Of a stretch of DNA of 64,000 bases, positions 56,099-64,000 are shown piece after piece. A program made the position numbers and the translations under genes. Within the stretch, counting starts at the first letter, position 1. Every line of letters begins with the position of its first letter. The stretch is from Arcobacter sp. (GTDB lineage: Bacteria > Campylobacterota > Campylobacteria > Campylobacterales > Arcobacteraceae). The notes beneath the pieces are model-generated. The model searched no databases and was not told the DNA's origin. It saw nothing but the letters and a program-made list of their open reading frames with translations. The stretch spans positions 124,001-188,000 of the forward strand of contig PKUK01000009.1 of NCBI GenBank assembly GCA_002869535.1. The letters are read 5' to 3'.

Positions 56099-57313
56099 TT
56101 ACGCTCTTTTAAACTCAGGATAAGCTTCAAGTCCAGTTTCATGGATATCTAAACCTTGTACTTCAACTTCTTCGCTTACTCTTAATCCAACAATTAAGTC
56201 TAAGATTTTCCATACGATAAATGAAGATATGAAAACAAATGCACCAATAACAACGATACCTTTAACTTGTGCCATAATTGTAACATCTGGATTGAAGATA
56301 CCAACAGCTAATGTTCCCCAGATACCTGCAACTAAGTGAACTGATAATGCACCAACTGGATCATCAATTTTCATTTTATCAAACATAGGTACAGCAAATA
56401 CTACTAAAGCACCACCAACAATACCTTCAATAAATGCAACCATCATTCCTAAATCTGGTCCTGCAGTACAAGATACAAGTCCTGCTAAAGCACCATTTAA
56501 AACCATAGTTAAATCAACTTTTTTATAGATAAGTTGAGTTAAAATTGCAGCCATAATAGCCCCAGCTGCTGCTGCCATATTTGTATCAGCAATAACCATT
56601 GCAATGCCATCAATATCACCTTTTGAACCTAGTGCTAATTGAGAACCACCATTAAATCCAAACCATCACATCCATAAAATGAATGTACCAAGTGTAGCTA
56701 ATGTTAAGTTTGAACCAGGGATTGGTCTAACTCCACCATCTTTACCATATTTACCTTTTCTAGCTCCTAAGATAAGAACACCAGCTAAAGCAGCCCATCC
56801 ACCAACAGAGTGAACAATAGTTGAACCAGCAAAATCAGAGAAACCAGCAATAATTCCACCTAATTCACTTCCACCCCATGTCCAGTGACCTTGTAGTGGA
56901 TAAATAACACCACTTAAAACAACAACAAATATTAAAAATGGCCATAATTTCATTCTTTCAGCAATTGATCCTGAGATAACAGAAGCAGCAGTTGCAACGA
57001 ATACAACTTGGAAGAAGAAATCAGCAGCAGCAGGATATGCAGCATCAGCAGCTGTTTCCATACTAATTGTTGAGAAGCTTCCCATGATAGATCCACCATC
57101 TCTATACATTAAGTTATAACCTACAAAGTAATACATAATACAAGATATTGCAAATAAAGCAATATTTTTTGTTAATACAGTAGCATTATTCTTACTTCTT
57201 GTTAAACCAGATTCTAACATAGCGAACCCAGCTGCCATCCACATAACTAAGATTCCCATCATGATAAATAAGAACCCATCAAGAACATATTTTACATCAG
57301 CAAAATTTTCCAT
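56099..57313 (-). pseudogene. amtB: Ammonium transporter AmtB, interrupted by an in-frame TGA
   Basis: A 404-residue ammonium channel with one stop. Family features: AAGFAMLESGLTRSKN, FAGSTIVHSVGGWAALAG (pore histidine), GSNLTLATLGTFILWM, and after the break WFGFNGGSQLA, MVLNGALAGLVSCTAGPD and DDPVGALSVHLVAGIWG. Codon 216 (56668-56666) is TGA exactly where the family has Gly in LWxGWFGFNGG, as in the intact copy beside it, so GGA to TGA is the origin. The cut protein would lose half the membrane helices. I use the ATG at 57313, which has an AAAAGG site, and not the in-frame TTG at 57328. A second full amt gene lies downstream, so loss would be tolerated. Confidence 0.93.
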
Positions 57314-57429
57314 TTTTTTCCTTTTCAAAATTGATATGAGAAATTATAAAATAAAAAATAAACTTCTACTAGACATACTCTGTATAAATAATATAAAATT
57401 ATTATTTTTTTTACTTTTCATTAAAATGT

Positions 57430-57435
57430 TATAAT
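57430..57435 (+). promoter_or_regulatory. -10 box (TATAAT) of the PDC-like gene, AAA protein and glnD
   Basis: TGTTATAATG holds a TATAAT with an upstream TG. Transcription from about 57442 gives a short leader with AAGGA at 57452-57456 before the ATG at 57463. It probably drives the three-gene unit. Confidence 0.5.
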
Positions 57436-57462
57436 GTATCTAGTTACATAAAAGGAATAAAC

Positions 57463-58326
57463 ATGGAAGAATTTTTAACCATATATGAGGTTAATAAAGA
57501 GAAGATAGAAGATTTTATAATTAATAGTATTCACAACCTAGGAAGCTTAAAAGATAACGAAGAGAATAACTTTTCTAATATTTTTTCAGTATTTCCTTCT
57601 TTAGAATTAGTTTATACAGTCAACAAAGATACAAAAATACAAAACTCACCTAACTACTACAGAAATAAACTTGATGCTAGTGCAAGTAATCAAAGTCGTT
57701 CTTATATAATAGATAAGCTTCATTTTAAAGATAAATCTACAGCATTTTCATCTCCTTATATAAGTAGTGCCACAAGAAGTAACTGTATTACTCTTACTAT
57801 AAAAGAAGGCGATATAATAATTTTTTTAGATTTTAAAATAGAGACCCTATTAGAAAGGTTAGAACTAATTGAGTTAAATAAACCTTTCCATACTTTAACA
57901 AAAATATTCTATGCAATAGCTGGTTTTTCTATGGTTTTATTAGCTTTATTTATTATACTTTATTCACTAGGAGGATTTTTTATAAGTTTAATAATACATT
58001 ATGATTTTACTCTTGATGCTATTTTTAAACCTATAATTGCCTTAACTTTAGGTATTGCTATATTTGACTTGGCAAAAACAATATTAGAACAAGAGGTCTT
58101 TTTTAAATCCTACTCTAGAAACTCTAAAGTTGATACTAGAATGGTCATAAAATTCTTGATTACTATTATTATAGCCTTGTCAATTGAGGGCTTAATGGTT
58201 GTATTTAAAATAGCAATAGAAAATTATACTGAAATGTTAAATGCACTTTATCTTATAACAGGTATCTCTTTTATTATTATTGCCCTATCTATTTTTATTT
58301 ATTTAACTTCAAAAAAATATAAATAA
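57463..58326 (+). CDS. Membrane protein with a PDC/Cache-like sensor region
   Basis: A 287-residue protein. About 140 N-terminal residues form a soluble region that recalls PDC sensors: LELVYTVNKDTKIQNSPNYYRN and the SSPYISSATRSNCITLTI stretch. Four membrane helices follow, at about residues 147-172, 186-204, 226-252 and 258-281. There is no N-terminal helix, so the sensor would face the cytoplasm unless the topology is unusual. No kinase, cyclase or methyl-accepting part is attached. It stands first in the unit with the AAA protein and glnD, opposite amtB, so a link with nitrogen sensing is a guess from position. Confidence 0.65.
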   Translation: MEEFLTIYEVNKEKIEDFIINSIHNLGSLKDNEENNFSNIFSVFPSLELVYTVNKDTKIQNSPNYYRNKLDASASNQSRSYIIDKLHFKDKSTAFSSPYISSATRSNCITLTIKEGDIIIFLDFKIETLLERLELIELNKPFHTLTKIFYAIAGFSMVLLALFIILYSLGGFFISLIIHYDFTLDAIFKPIIALTLGIAIFDLAKTILEQEVFFKSYSRNSKVDTRMVIKFLITIIIALSIEGLMVVFKIAIENYTEMLNALYLITGISFIIIALSIFIYLTSKKYK

Positions 58327-58362
58327 TTGTATACTATATATACTAAATAGTAGAGGGTAAGT

Positions 58363-59112
58363 ATGCAAGAATTTATAGCTGTTTCAGAGATATCAAAAGA
58401 GATAAAAAACTCAGCAGAACTTCTTAAGTCATTAGATATTAATGCATTAATAACAGGTCAAAGAGGCGTTGGTAAGAAAAGTTTAGCGAAATATATTACA
58501 CAAGATTCAAATATTTATAGTGCAAAATCACTACAAGATGATATAACAGATAATGTAATCTCAATTTCTAATTGTACGGTTATTATAGAGAATATTGATG
58601 AGATAACAAATATTGATTTATTTATAAATTGGGTTGAGAATAACTCTATAAAAGTCATAGCAACATCAAAAAAAGATGATTTAAATGAGAAACTATCAGA
58701 TTTATTTTCAATAACTATAGATATTCCACCATTAGATACTAGAAAAGAAGATATAAAACCCTTAGCAAATAAATTTGCAAAAGAGGCTAGTGATATTTTA
58801 GGAATAGAAGATAAACCCTCTAAACTTATAGTAAATACAAGCCAAAATGCTTATAGTTTGAGAAAATCTATATTCTTTTCATACCTTTTTGAATCAATTG
58901 GTGAAAATGAGATTATGATGCTTTTAGAAAACTATATACTTGATAATATGGAAGGTGAAAATACTTACAGAGATTTTGTATATCTATTTGAAGCACCACT
59001 TCTTAGAGCTTCACAAAAGAAGTTTAAGTCCCAAGTTCAAATGGCTAAAAACCTAGGATTAAATAGAATAACCTTAAGAAAAAAGTTAGAGTTACATAAA
59101 GAATTAATATGA
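58363..59112 (+). CDS. Degenerate NtrC-like AAA protein with Fis-type DNA-binding domain
   Basis: A 249-residue protein built like the core of a sigma-54 activator, but reduced. A P-loop GQRGVGKKSLAKYI is at about residues 32-45, a Walker B-like IIENIDEI at about 73-80, and the C-terminal Fis-type helix-turn-helix ends it (MAKNLGLNRITLRKKLELH). The GAFTGA loop that touches sigma-54 is missing, as is any receiver domain. It could act as a repressor or as a regulator with the main sigma factor. It is between a PDC-like membrane protein and glnD, with an ATGA overlap with glnD. Confidence 0.75.
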   Translation: MQEFIAVSEISKEIKNSAELLKSLDINALITGQRGVGKKSLAKYITQDSNIYSAKSLQDDITDNVISISNCTVIIENIDEITNIDLFINWVENNSIKVIATSKKDDLNEKLSDLFSITIDIPPLDTRKEDIKPLANKFAKEASDILGIEDKPSKLIVNTSQNAYSLRKSIFFSYLFESIGENEIMMLLENYILDNMEGENTYRDFVYLFEAPLLRASQKKFKSQVQMAKNLGLNRITLRKKLELHKELI

Positions 59113-61643
59113 TAACTGAGATGAATATTGAAGTTGAAGAACTTATTGAAAAAAATGCAAATGATTTTCAAATAGCAAAAGTATTTAAAAAATATATAAA
59201 AGAGTATGTTGACTCAATTGATACAAGTATTGATACAAATGGGGGAAAAGATTTTTTTGTAAAACATACAAAAAATACAGATATGTTTTTAATATCTCTT
59301 TATAAATATATCTTGCGAAAAAACTTTGGCTCTTACCAACCAATGAGTACTGCGATTCCCATTTCACTAATTGCTTTGGGCTCTTATGGAAGAGAACAAT
59401 TATGTATTTATTCTGATATTGACCTAATGATACTTTATGAAGATATCAAGGGTTACAATACAAAAGATATGATACAAGAGTTTATTACTTTAGCTTGGGA
59501 TTGTGGTCTAAAGTTAGGTTCTAGAGTACATGAACTAAAAGATGTAGCGGATAGTGTAAAAGAGGATGTTACAATTAAAACAGCTCTTATTGAATAAAGA
59601 TTAATTTATGGTTCAAAATATTTATGGTTTGGTTTTGAAAATGTCTTAAATAGAATTAGAAAAACAGACCAACTGCAATTTGTACTAGAAAAAAAACAAG
59701 AACATAAAGATAGACTGTTAAAATATCCATTGAAAATGGAACCAAACATAAAAGATGGTTATGGTGGAATGAGAGAGGCTAATATGGTCTTTTGGATTGC
59801 TAATATTGTCTTTGGTGTAACAAAACTAAAATATCTTATGGATAAAGAGTTTACAGAAGAAGAGTACAAAAAATATAGAACTTCTTTAGAATATATCTTT
59901 CAAGTAAGAAATCACTTACATAATATTGCAAAGAAAAAACTAGATACAGTAAACTTTGATATATTGCCAGAGTTAAGTAGCAAACTTGGATTTAAACATA
60001 CTCCAAGAAAAACAAAAGAGACTCAAGCAATGAATAAAATCTTTGAGTCTTTACATAATATTCATTTTTTTACAAATATTTTAACTAAAAAGTTTACAAG
60101 GGCAATCGAATTTAAAAATGAAAATTATGATTTAGTTAGAAAACATAGGTTTAAAAAAAATCTTTTTATCTATGAAGGAAAACTTTATACCTCATACTTT
60201 AACAAACCAAAAACGCTAACTGCATTTTTAAAAGAACTTATATCTTTGCCAATAGAAGTTGAAAGGTATGACCAGTCATACGTTTATTATGCAAGTAAAA
60301 CTATCTTGCCACATAAGCAAACAAAAGAGCACAAACAACTATTAAAAAGATTGCTTTACAAAGAGTCTTTATACGCGATTATGAAGTTACTTTATAATGC
60401 AAGAATATTTCAAACAATATTCCCTATTACTAAAAAAATGATAAATCAACCACAGTTTGATGGATACCATGAACTTCCTGTTGATGTTCATTCAATAAAA
60501 ACACTAAAACATCTAGCAGATATAAAAGATGACTTTGTAAAAGAGTTATATGATAAGTTTGACAAAACAGAACAATCTTTAGTAAAAATAGCAACTTTCT
60601 TTCATGATGTAGGTAAAGGAAGACATAATGATCACCATGTTTCAGGGGAAAAACTATTTAGAAATATGGCAAATGGTCTTGACTTTAAATCTGAACATGT
60701 TCAAATTATTGCAAAACTTATAAGATATCACAATATGATGAGTAAGGTAGCAACTAGTGAAGATATCTACTCAGAAAAAATCATTAGAAATTTTGCAGGA
60801 TTGGTTTTAAATAAGAAATTCCTAGATATGCTATTTGTTTTAACATATGCAGATATATCAGCTGTTGGTAAAAATGTTTATAAGAGTTCAACTTCTGCAT
60901 TATTAAAAGAGTTATATAACCAAACTATGTATGCCTTTGAAGATGTAACACTTTTAACAGAGAGTTCAAGAAGAGTTAGAAAAATCAATAGTATTAAAAA
61001 ACTAAAACAGTATATTGAACTTCCTTCATTAATTAAGAAAAAAATATCTTACATCTCTTCAAATCAGATATTTTTACAACTTAAGGCTGCTGATATTTTA
61101 GACTTGGTAATAAAAGCAAAAGATGTAGAAACATACACTTATAAAATATTAAATGATAGCCAGTTAACAATAAGAATTATTAGAAAAATCCCTCTTAACT
61201 TAGGTTATTTACTGGGAAGACTAGAGTTTTTAGATATCTCTACAATGAATATTTTTAAGCTATTTGATGATAAAAAATGTTTTGAAATTACATTTACAGA
61301 AAAAGTCACAGAGGGTGATATTTTACATATTGAAGATATTATAAAATCCTCTTTTGATATGAGTAAGAAACTAAATATTAAAAAACCAAATATTCTAAAA
61401 AATGAAGTAGAAATAGATTGTAATCACACCTCTTATTTGGCAAGTATGAAAATCAACTCTACCAACCAAAAAGGTTTATTAGCATATATTACTAAAATTT
61501 TTGATGATTTTAATGTGGAAATTGAGAGTGCAAAACTATCTTCAACTAAAAGAAAAGTTAGAGATTTATTCTTGATTGAAAAGAATGGAAACTTTTGTAT
61601 AAATACAGATAAAATCGTAGATATAATTAGTAGTGGCGAATAG
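59109..61643 (+). pseudogene. glnD: Bifunctional uridylyltransferase/uridylyl-removing enzyme GlnD, interrupted by an in-frame TAA
   Basis: GlnD modifies P-II proteins in response to glutamine. The nucleotidyltransferase site is GSYGREQLCIYSDIDLMILYED (residues about 93-114), the HD domain has FFHDVGKGRHNDHHVSGEK, and two ACT domains close the protein, the last near ASMKINSTNQKGLLAYITKIFDDF. Codon 163 (59595-59597) is TAA in KTALIE-stop-RLIYGSKYL; the frame continues cleanly to 61643 (844 residues in all). TCA to TAA or GAA to TAA would explain it. The truncated protein keeps the catalytic Asp residues but not the rest of the domain or the HD and ACT parts. P-II uridylylation would be lost if the stop is real. 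Confidence 0.9.
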
Positions 61644-61651
61644 TGCCACTA

Positions 61652-63382
61652 CTAAAAATATTTATTAACTATTTCTAAAAACTCTTTTGGGTTTTTATAT
61701 CCAACAATTTTTGAGGCATTTATCTCTTTTTTATTCTTATCCCAAAAAATCAATCCTGGGGGTCCAACTATATCAAATCTTTTTTGTAACTCTTTATCAT
61801 CTTGATTGTTTGCCGTTACATCAGCTCTAAGTAAAGTAAAACCTTTTAGTTTCTGAATAACTTTCTCATCTTTAAATGTTATCTCTTCAAGCTCTTTACA
61901 AGAGACACACCAATCAGCATAAAAATCTAACATAACTGGCTTATCAGAACTTTTTATTGCCTCTTCTAGCTCAGCAATATTTTTAACACTTTTAAATACT
62001 AATTCATTTTGTTGCATTGAAATAGTTTTACCTGAAGTAAATTTTTCTAGAGGATTTAAGACATTTGTTGCACCACTTATGGCACCAACAAAAACTACAA
62101 TACCATATATCAAAATCACTAAAGTAGTAAGTTTTATTAAAATATGTTCATATACTTTTAAATATATTGCACTTCCTAAAAGTAATAAAGCCCATAAATA
62201 CATAACAATAGTTGGCTCAAGAACTCTATCTAACATCCAGATAGCAATTGCTAACATCACTATTCCAAATATTTTTGTAATAGTTTCCATCCAACCACCT
62301 GGTTTTGGCATAAATTTTCCTGCACCAAGACCAATTAAAAGTAGTGGTAAACCCATACCTAAACTCATCACAAATAAGGCAGCTCCACCTAAGATAGCAT
62401 CACCTGTTTGACCTATATAAACTAAAGCTCCAGCTAATGGTGGGGCAAAACAAGGACCAACTATAAGTGCTGATAGGAACCCCATAATTGCAATACCTAC
62501 AATTCCTTGTTTCTCTTTTCCTTCTGTTGTTTTATTTATTCTATTTTGTAAACTTTGAGGTAGTTCTAATTTAAAATATCCAAACATTGAAAAAGCTAAA
62601 GCCACAAAAATAGCAGCAAAAATAGTTAATACATATGGATTTTGAAGTGCAACTTGTAAGTTTGCACCAAAAATTCCAGCTATTACCCCAGCTATTGTAT
62701 ATGCCAAAGACATTGCAAGTACATAAACCAAAGATAAAAAGAAACCTTTTCTTGCAGTTAATATCTCATTTTGCCCTGCTTTTACAATAATTGAAGATAA
62801 AATTGGAATCATTGTAAAAACACAAGGAGTTAATGATAATAAAAGCCCAAATCCAAAAAATGTAATTAATACAATAAAAAAGTTTCCATCTTTTAAACTA
62901 CTAGCAATGGTATCAGTCTCATTTAAATCTGTATTGGTCACAGTTGTAGTTGTAGTTTTAGCTACTATATTTTCAGGTATATTTACAATTGTTGTTTTAC
63001 TCATAGGAGCATAACAAAGCCCTGCTTTTGAACAACCTTGAAAGTTAAACTCTATTTCATACTCTTTTGCATCAACTTTTGATTTTAACAAAGAAAAGGG
63101 AACTTCAATTTTTAAATTGTAAAAATGTACTATAAACTCTTCATAGGGTACAGGTTCTTTTATATCTAACTCTTTTGTTAAATCAAATTGTTCTGGCTTT
63201 TTTATTTTTACGCTTACTTTATCAGCATATAGATAAATATCTTTACCTAACTCTAGGTTTATTATTAAACTATTGTTATTAGCTTCAAAACTCTCTTTAA
63301 ATGCCTCATTAGGAGGTAAAAAAGTTCTTTCAATCCCAAAGGCAAAAGCAAAAGTAAGAAGTAAAAATATAAGTTTTTTCAT
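61652..63382 (-). CDS. dsbD: Thiol:disulfide interchange protein DsbD
   Basis: DsbD carries electrons from cytoplasmic thioredoxin to periplasmic thiol proteins. Domains: signal peptide (1-15), N-terminal alpha domain with CSKAGLCYAP (about residues 116-125), eight membrane helices (about 160-440) with the redox cysteines in LTPCVF and VGPCFAPP, and a C-terminal thioredoxin-like domain with DFYADWCVSCKELEE. 576 residues is normal. Two residues are odd: Thr190 replaces the Pro of the PCVxP motif (codon 62815-62813, ACA) and Phe312 replaces the usual Val after the second Cys (codon 62449-62447, TTT). Each is one G:C to T:A change from the consensus. It pairs with the thioredoxin gene 11 bases upstream. 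Confidence 0.92.
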   Translation of the reverse strand: MKKLIFLLLTFAFAFGIERTFLPPNEAFKESFEANNNSLIINLELGKDIYLYADKVSVKIKKPEQFDLTKELDIKEPVPYEEFIVHFYNLKIEVPFSLLKSKVDAKEYEIEFNFQGCSKAGLCYAPMSKTTIVNIPENIVAKTTTTTVTNTDLNETDTIASSLKDGNFFIVLITFFGFGLLLSLTPCVFTMIPILSSIIVKAGQNEILTARKGFFLSLVYVLAMSLAYTIAGVIAGIFGANLQVALQNPYVLTIFAAIFVALAFSMFGYFKLELPQSLQNRINKTTEGKEKQGIVGIAIMGFLSALIVGPCFAPPLAGALVYIGQTGDAILGGAALFVMSLGMGLPLLLIGLGAGKFMPKPGGWMETITKIFGIVMLAIAIWMLDRVLEPTIVMYLWALLLLGSAIYLKVYEHILIKLTTLVILIYGIVVFVGAISGATNVLNPLEKFTSGKTISMQQNELVFKSVKNIAELEEAIKSSDKPVMLDFYADWCVSCKELEEITFKDEKVIQKLKGFTLLRADVTANNQDDKELQKRFDIVGPPGLIFWDKNKKEINASKIVGYKNPKEFLEIVNKYF

Positions 63383-63393
63383 TTAGTTTCCTA

Positions 63394-63759
63394 TTATTTT
63401 AATAAATGTGAATTAACATTATCATTTATTTCATCTAGTGATTGAACACCTACTTTTAATTTTACTACTTTTCCATCATATACATATACCAGTGTTGGAA
63501 TACTAACCACTCCAAACTTACTTACTAATTCTCTTTGGTCATCAATATCAACTTTATATATTGTTATCTCTTCTGGTTTTGTTGAATCATATGTTGTTAA
63601 ATTTTTTGCAATCACTTTACAAGGAGGACACCATGTGGCATAAAAATCTATAATAACTTTTTTACCTTTGATTTTCTCATCAATATTATCAACAGTTAAA
63701 TGCTCAAAAGCAAACAAGCTTGAAGCAAATAAACAAAATATAATTAAAAGCTTTTTCAT
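63394..63759 (-). CDS. Periplasmic thioredoxin-like protein
   Basis: A 121-residue thioredoxin-fold protein with a signal peptide (MKKLLIIFCLFASSLFA, residues 1-17), so it works in the periplasm. The active site is WCPPCK at about residues 43-48 and the cis-proline is in VVSIPTLVYVYDGKVV. The gene is 11 bases before dsbD on the same strand, so DsbD probably keeps it reduced. The client could be cytochrome c maturation or a repair pathway; the sequence does not tell. The spacer 63760-63886 to its right holds two divergent promoters, with a TATAAG -10 box at 63840-63845 for the rhodanese gene. Confidence 0.85.
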   Translation of the reverse strand: MKKLLIIFCLFASSLFAFEHLTVDNIDEKIKGKKVIIDFYATWCPPCKVIAKNLTTYDSTKPEEITIYKVDIDDQRELVSKFGVVSIPTLVYVYDGKVVKLKVGVQSLDEINDNVNSHLLK

Positions 63760-63886
63760 AAATAATTCCTTTGATATAAGTATAGTAAAAAAGTGTGTAA
63801 ATATTGTTTAGTCTTATTAACTTTTTTTATATACTTTAGTATAAGAATTATTTATGTAAGATTTTTAAAAACTATTAGGATTTTTA

Positions 63887-64000
63887 ATGAATAAAACTTT
63901 AAAGAATGTACTTCCACAAGATATACAACCCTTCATAGATGAAAATGTACCACTTATAGATATTAGAAGAGATGATGAGTTTAAAGCAACTGGTATCATA
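63887..64000 (+). CDS. Rhodanese-like protein, N-terminal fragment cut by window edge
   Basis: The first 38 codons of a plus-strand gene that runs off the right end. The start is ATG at 63887 with an AGGA site at 63877-63880. The sequence VPLIDIRRDDEFKATGII matches the opening of a rhodanese domain (LIDxRxxxEFxxGHI pattern); the catalytic cysteine would lie outside the window. Rhodanese proteins transfer sulphane sulphur. Confidence 0.75.
   Translation, partial: MNKTLKNVLPQDIQPFIDENVPLIDIRRDDEFKATGII

Noticed and set aside
57314-57328. Start of amtB at the TTG 57328
   Set aside because: The ATG at 57313 has an AAAAGG site at the right distance and gives the usual N-terminus.

Overview
The window comes from a low-GC (about 30% by eye) member of the Campylobacterota, most likely the Arcobacter group (Arcobacteraceae). 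The reasons are gene content and gene order: a HP0268-family small protein, menaquinone synthesis through aminofutalosine synthase (MqnE), a COG3400 protein upstream of a murC/aminotransferase cluster, rimO-tilS coupling, class II DAHP synthase, rnr-holA-rpsF-ssb-rpsR order and epsilon-type flagellar genes. It is ordinary chromosome: about 63 genes packed in short operons, with no rRNA, no tRNA, no CRISPR and no transposase that I can see.

Layout. 1-6.6 kb: DUF502 membrane protein, Kef-type antiporter, CBS protein, bioF, carbonic anhydrase, mqnE. 6.6-13.1 kb: a membrane protein of unknown role, DUF374 acyltransferase, miaB and HP0268-like gene (leftward), then nusA-cysS (rightward). 13.1-18.3 kb: a calcium-loop protein and the rnr-holA-rpsF-ssb-rpsR cluster. 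18.4-21.5 kb: ilvC, divergent polysaccharide deacetylase, dprA. 21.5-27.1 kb: nhaA, murC, a small helical protein, dapC-like aminotransferase, COG3400. 27.2-34.4 kb: tgt, gatC, ArsC-like protein, two unknown genes, aroG, tal, serB, ruvX. 34.4-41.8 kb: a lipoprotein trio (LpoB, YcfL, COG3014), acpS, a lone DppB-type permease, panC, rimO, tilS. 41.8-52.8 kb: a flagellar cluster, with a long leftward operon (acidic protein, fliQ, fliJ-like, motE-like, fliL, unknown, flgH, flgK, fliD, fliS, FliT-like) divergent from flgI-fliM. 52.8-61.6 kb: pyrC and a nitrogen module with two amt/P-II pairs, a PDC-like membrane protein, a degenerate NtrC-like AAA protein and glnD. 61.6-64 kb: dsbD, a periplasmic thioredoxin and the start of a rhodanese gene.

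The most striking observation is that five conserved genes (can, mqnE, rimO, amtB, glnD) are each interrupted by exactly one in-frame stop codon, with the rest of the protein intact in the same frame. All three stop codons are used (TAA three times, TAG once, TGA once), so this is not code reassignment. Every one can be explained by a G:C to T:A transversion, and three odd missense changes at family-conserved positions (one in MiaB, two in DsbD) fit the same change. This suggests a mutator lineage, oxidative DNA damage, or sequence error of one type. No clear undescribed defence or mobile system was found. Other points of interest are two small families of repeated intergenic hairpins with compensating base changes, a possible small RNA between the two amt/glnK pairs, a sigma-54-activator-like protein without its sigma-54 contact loop, an unusually long FlgK, and several unassigned genes inside the flagellar operon.
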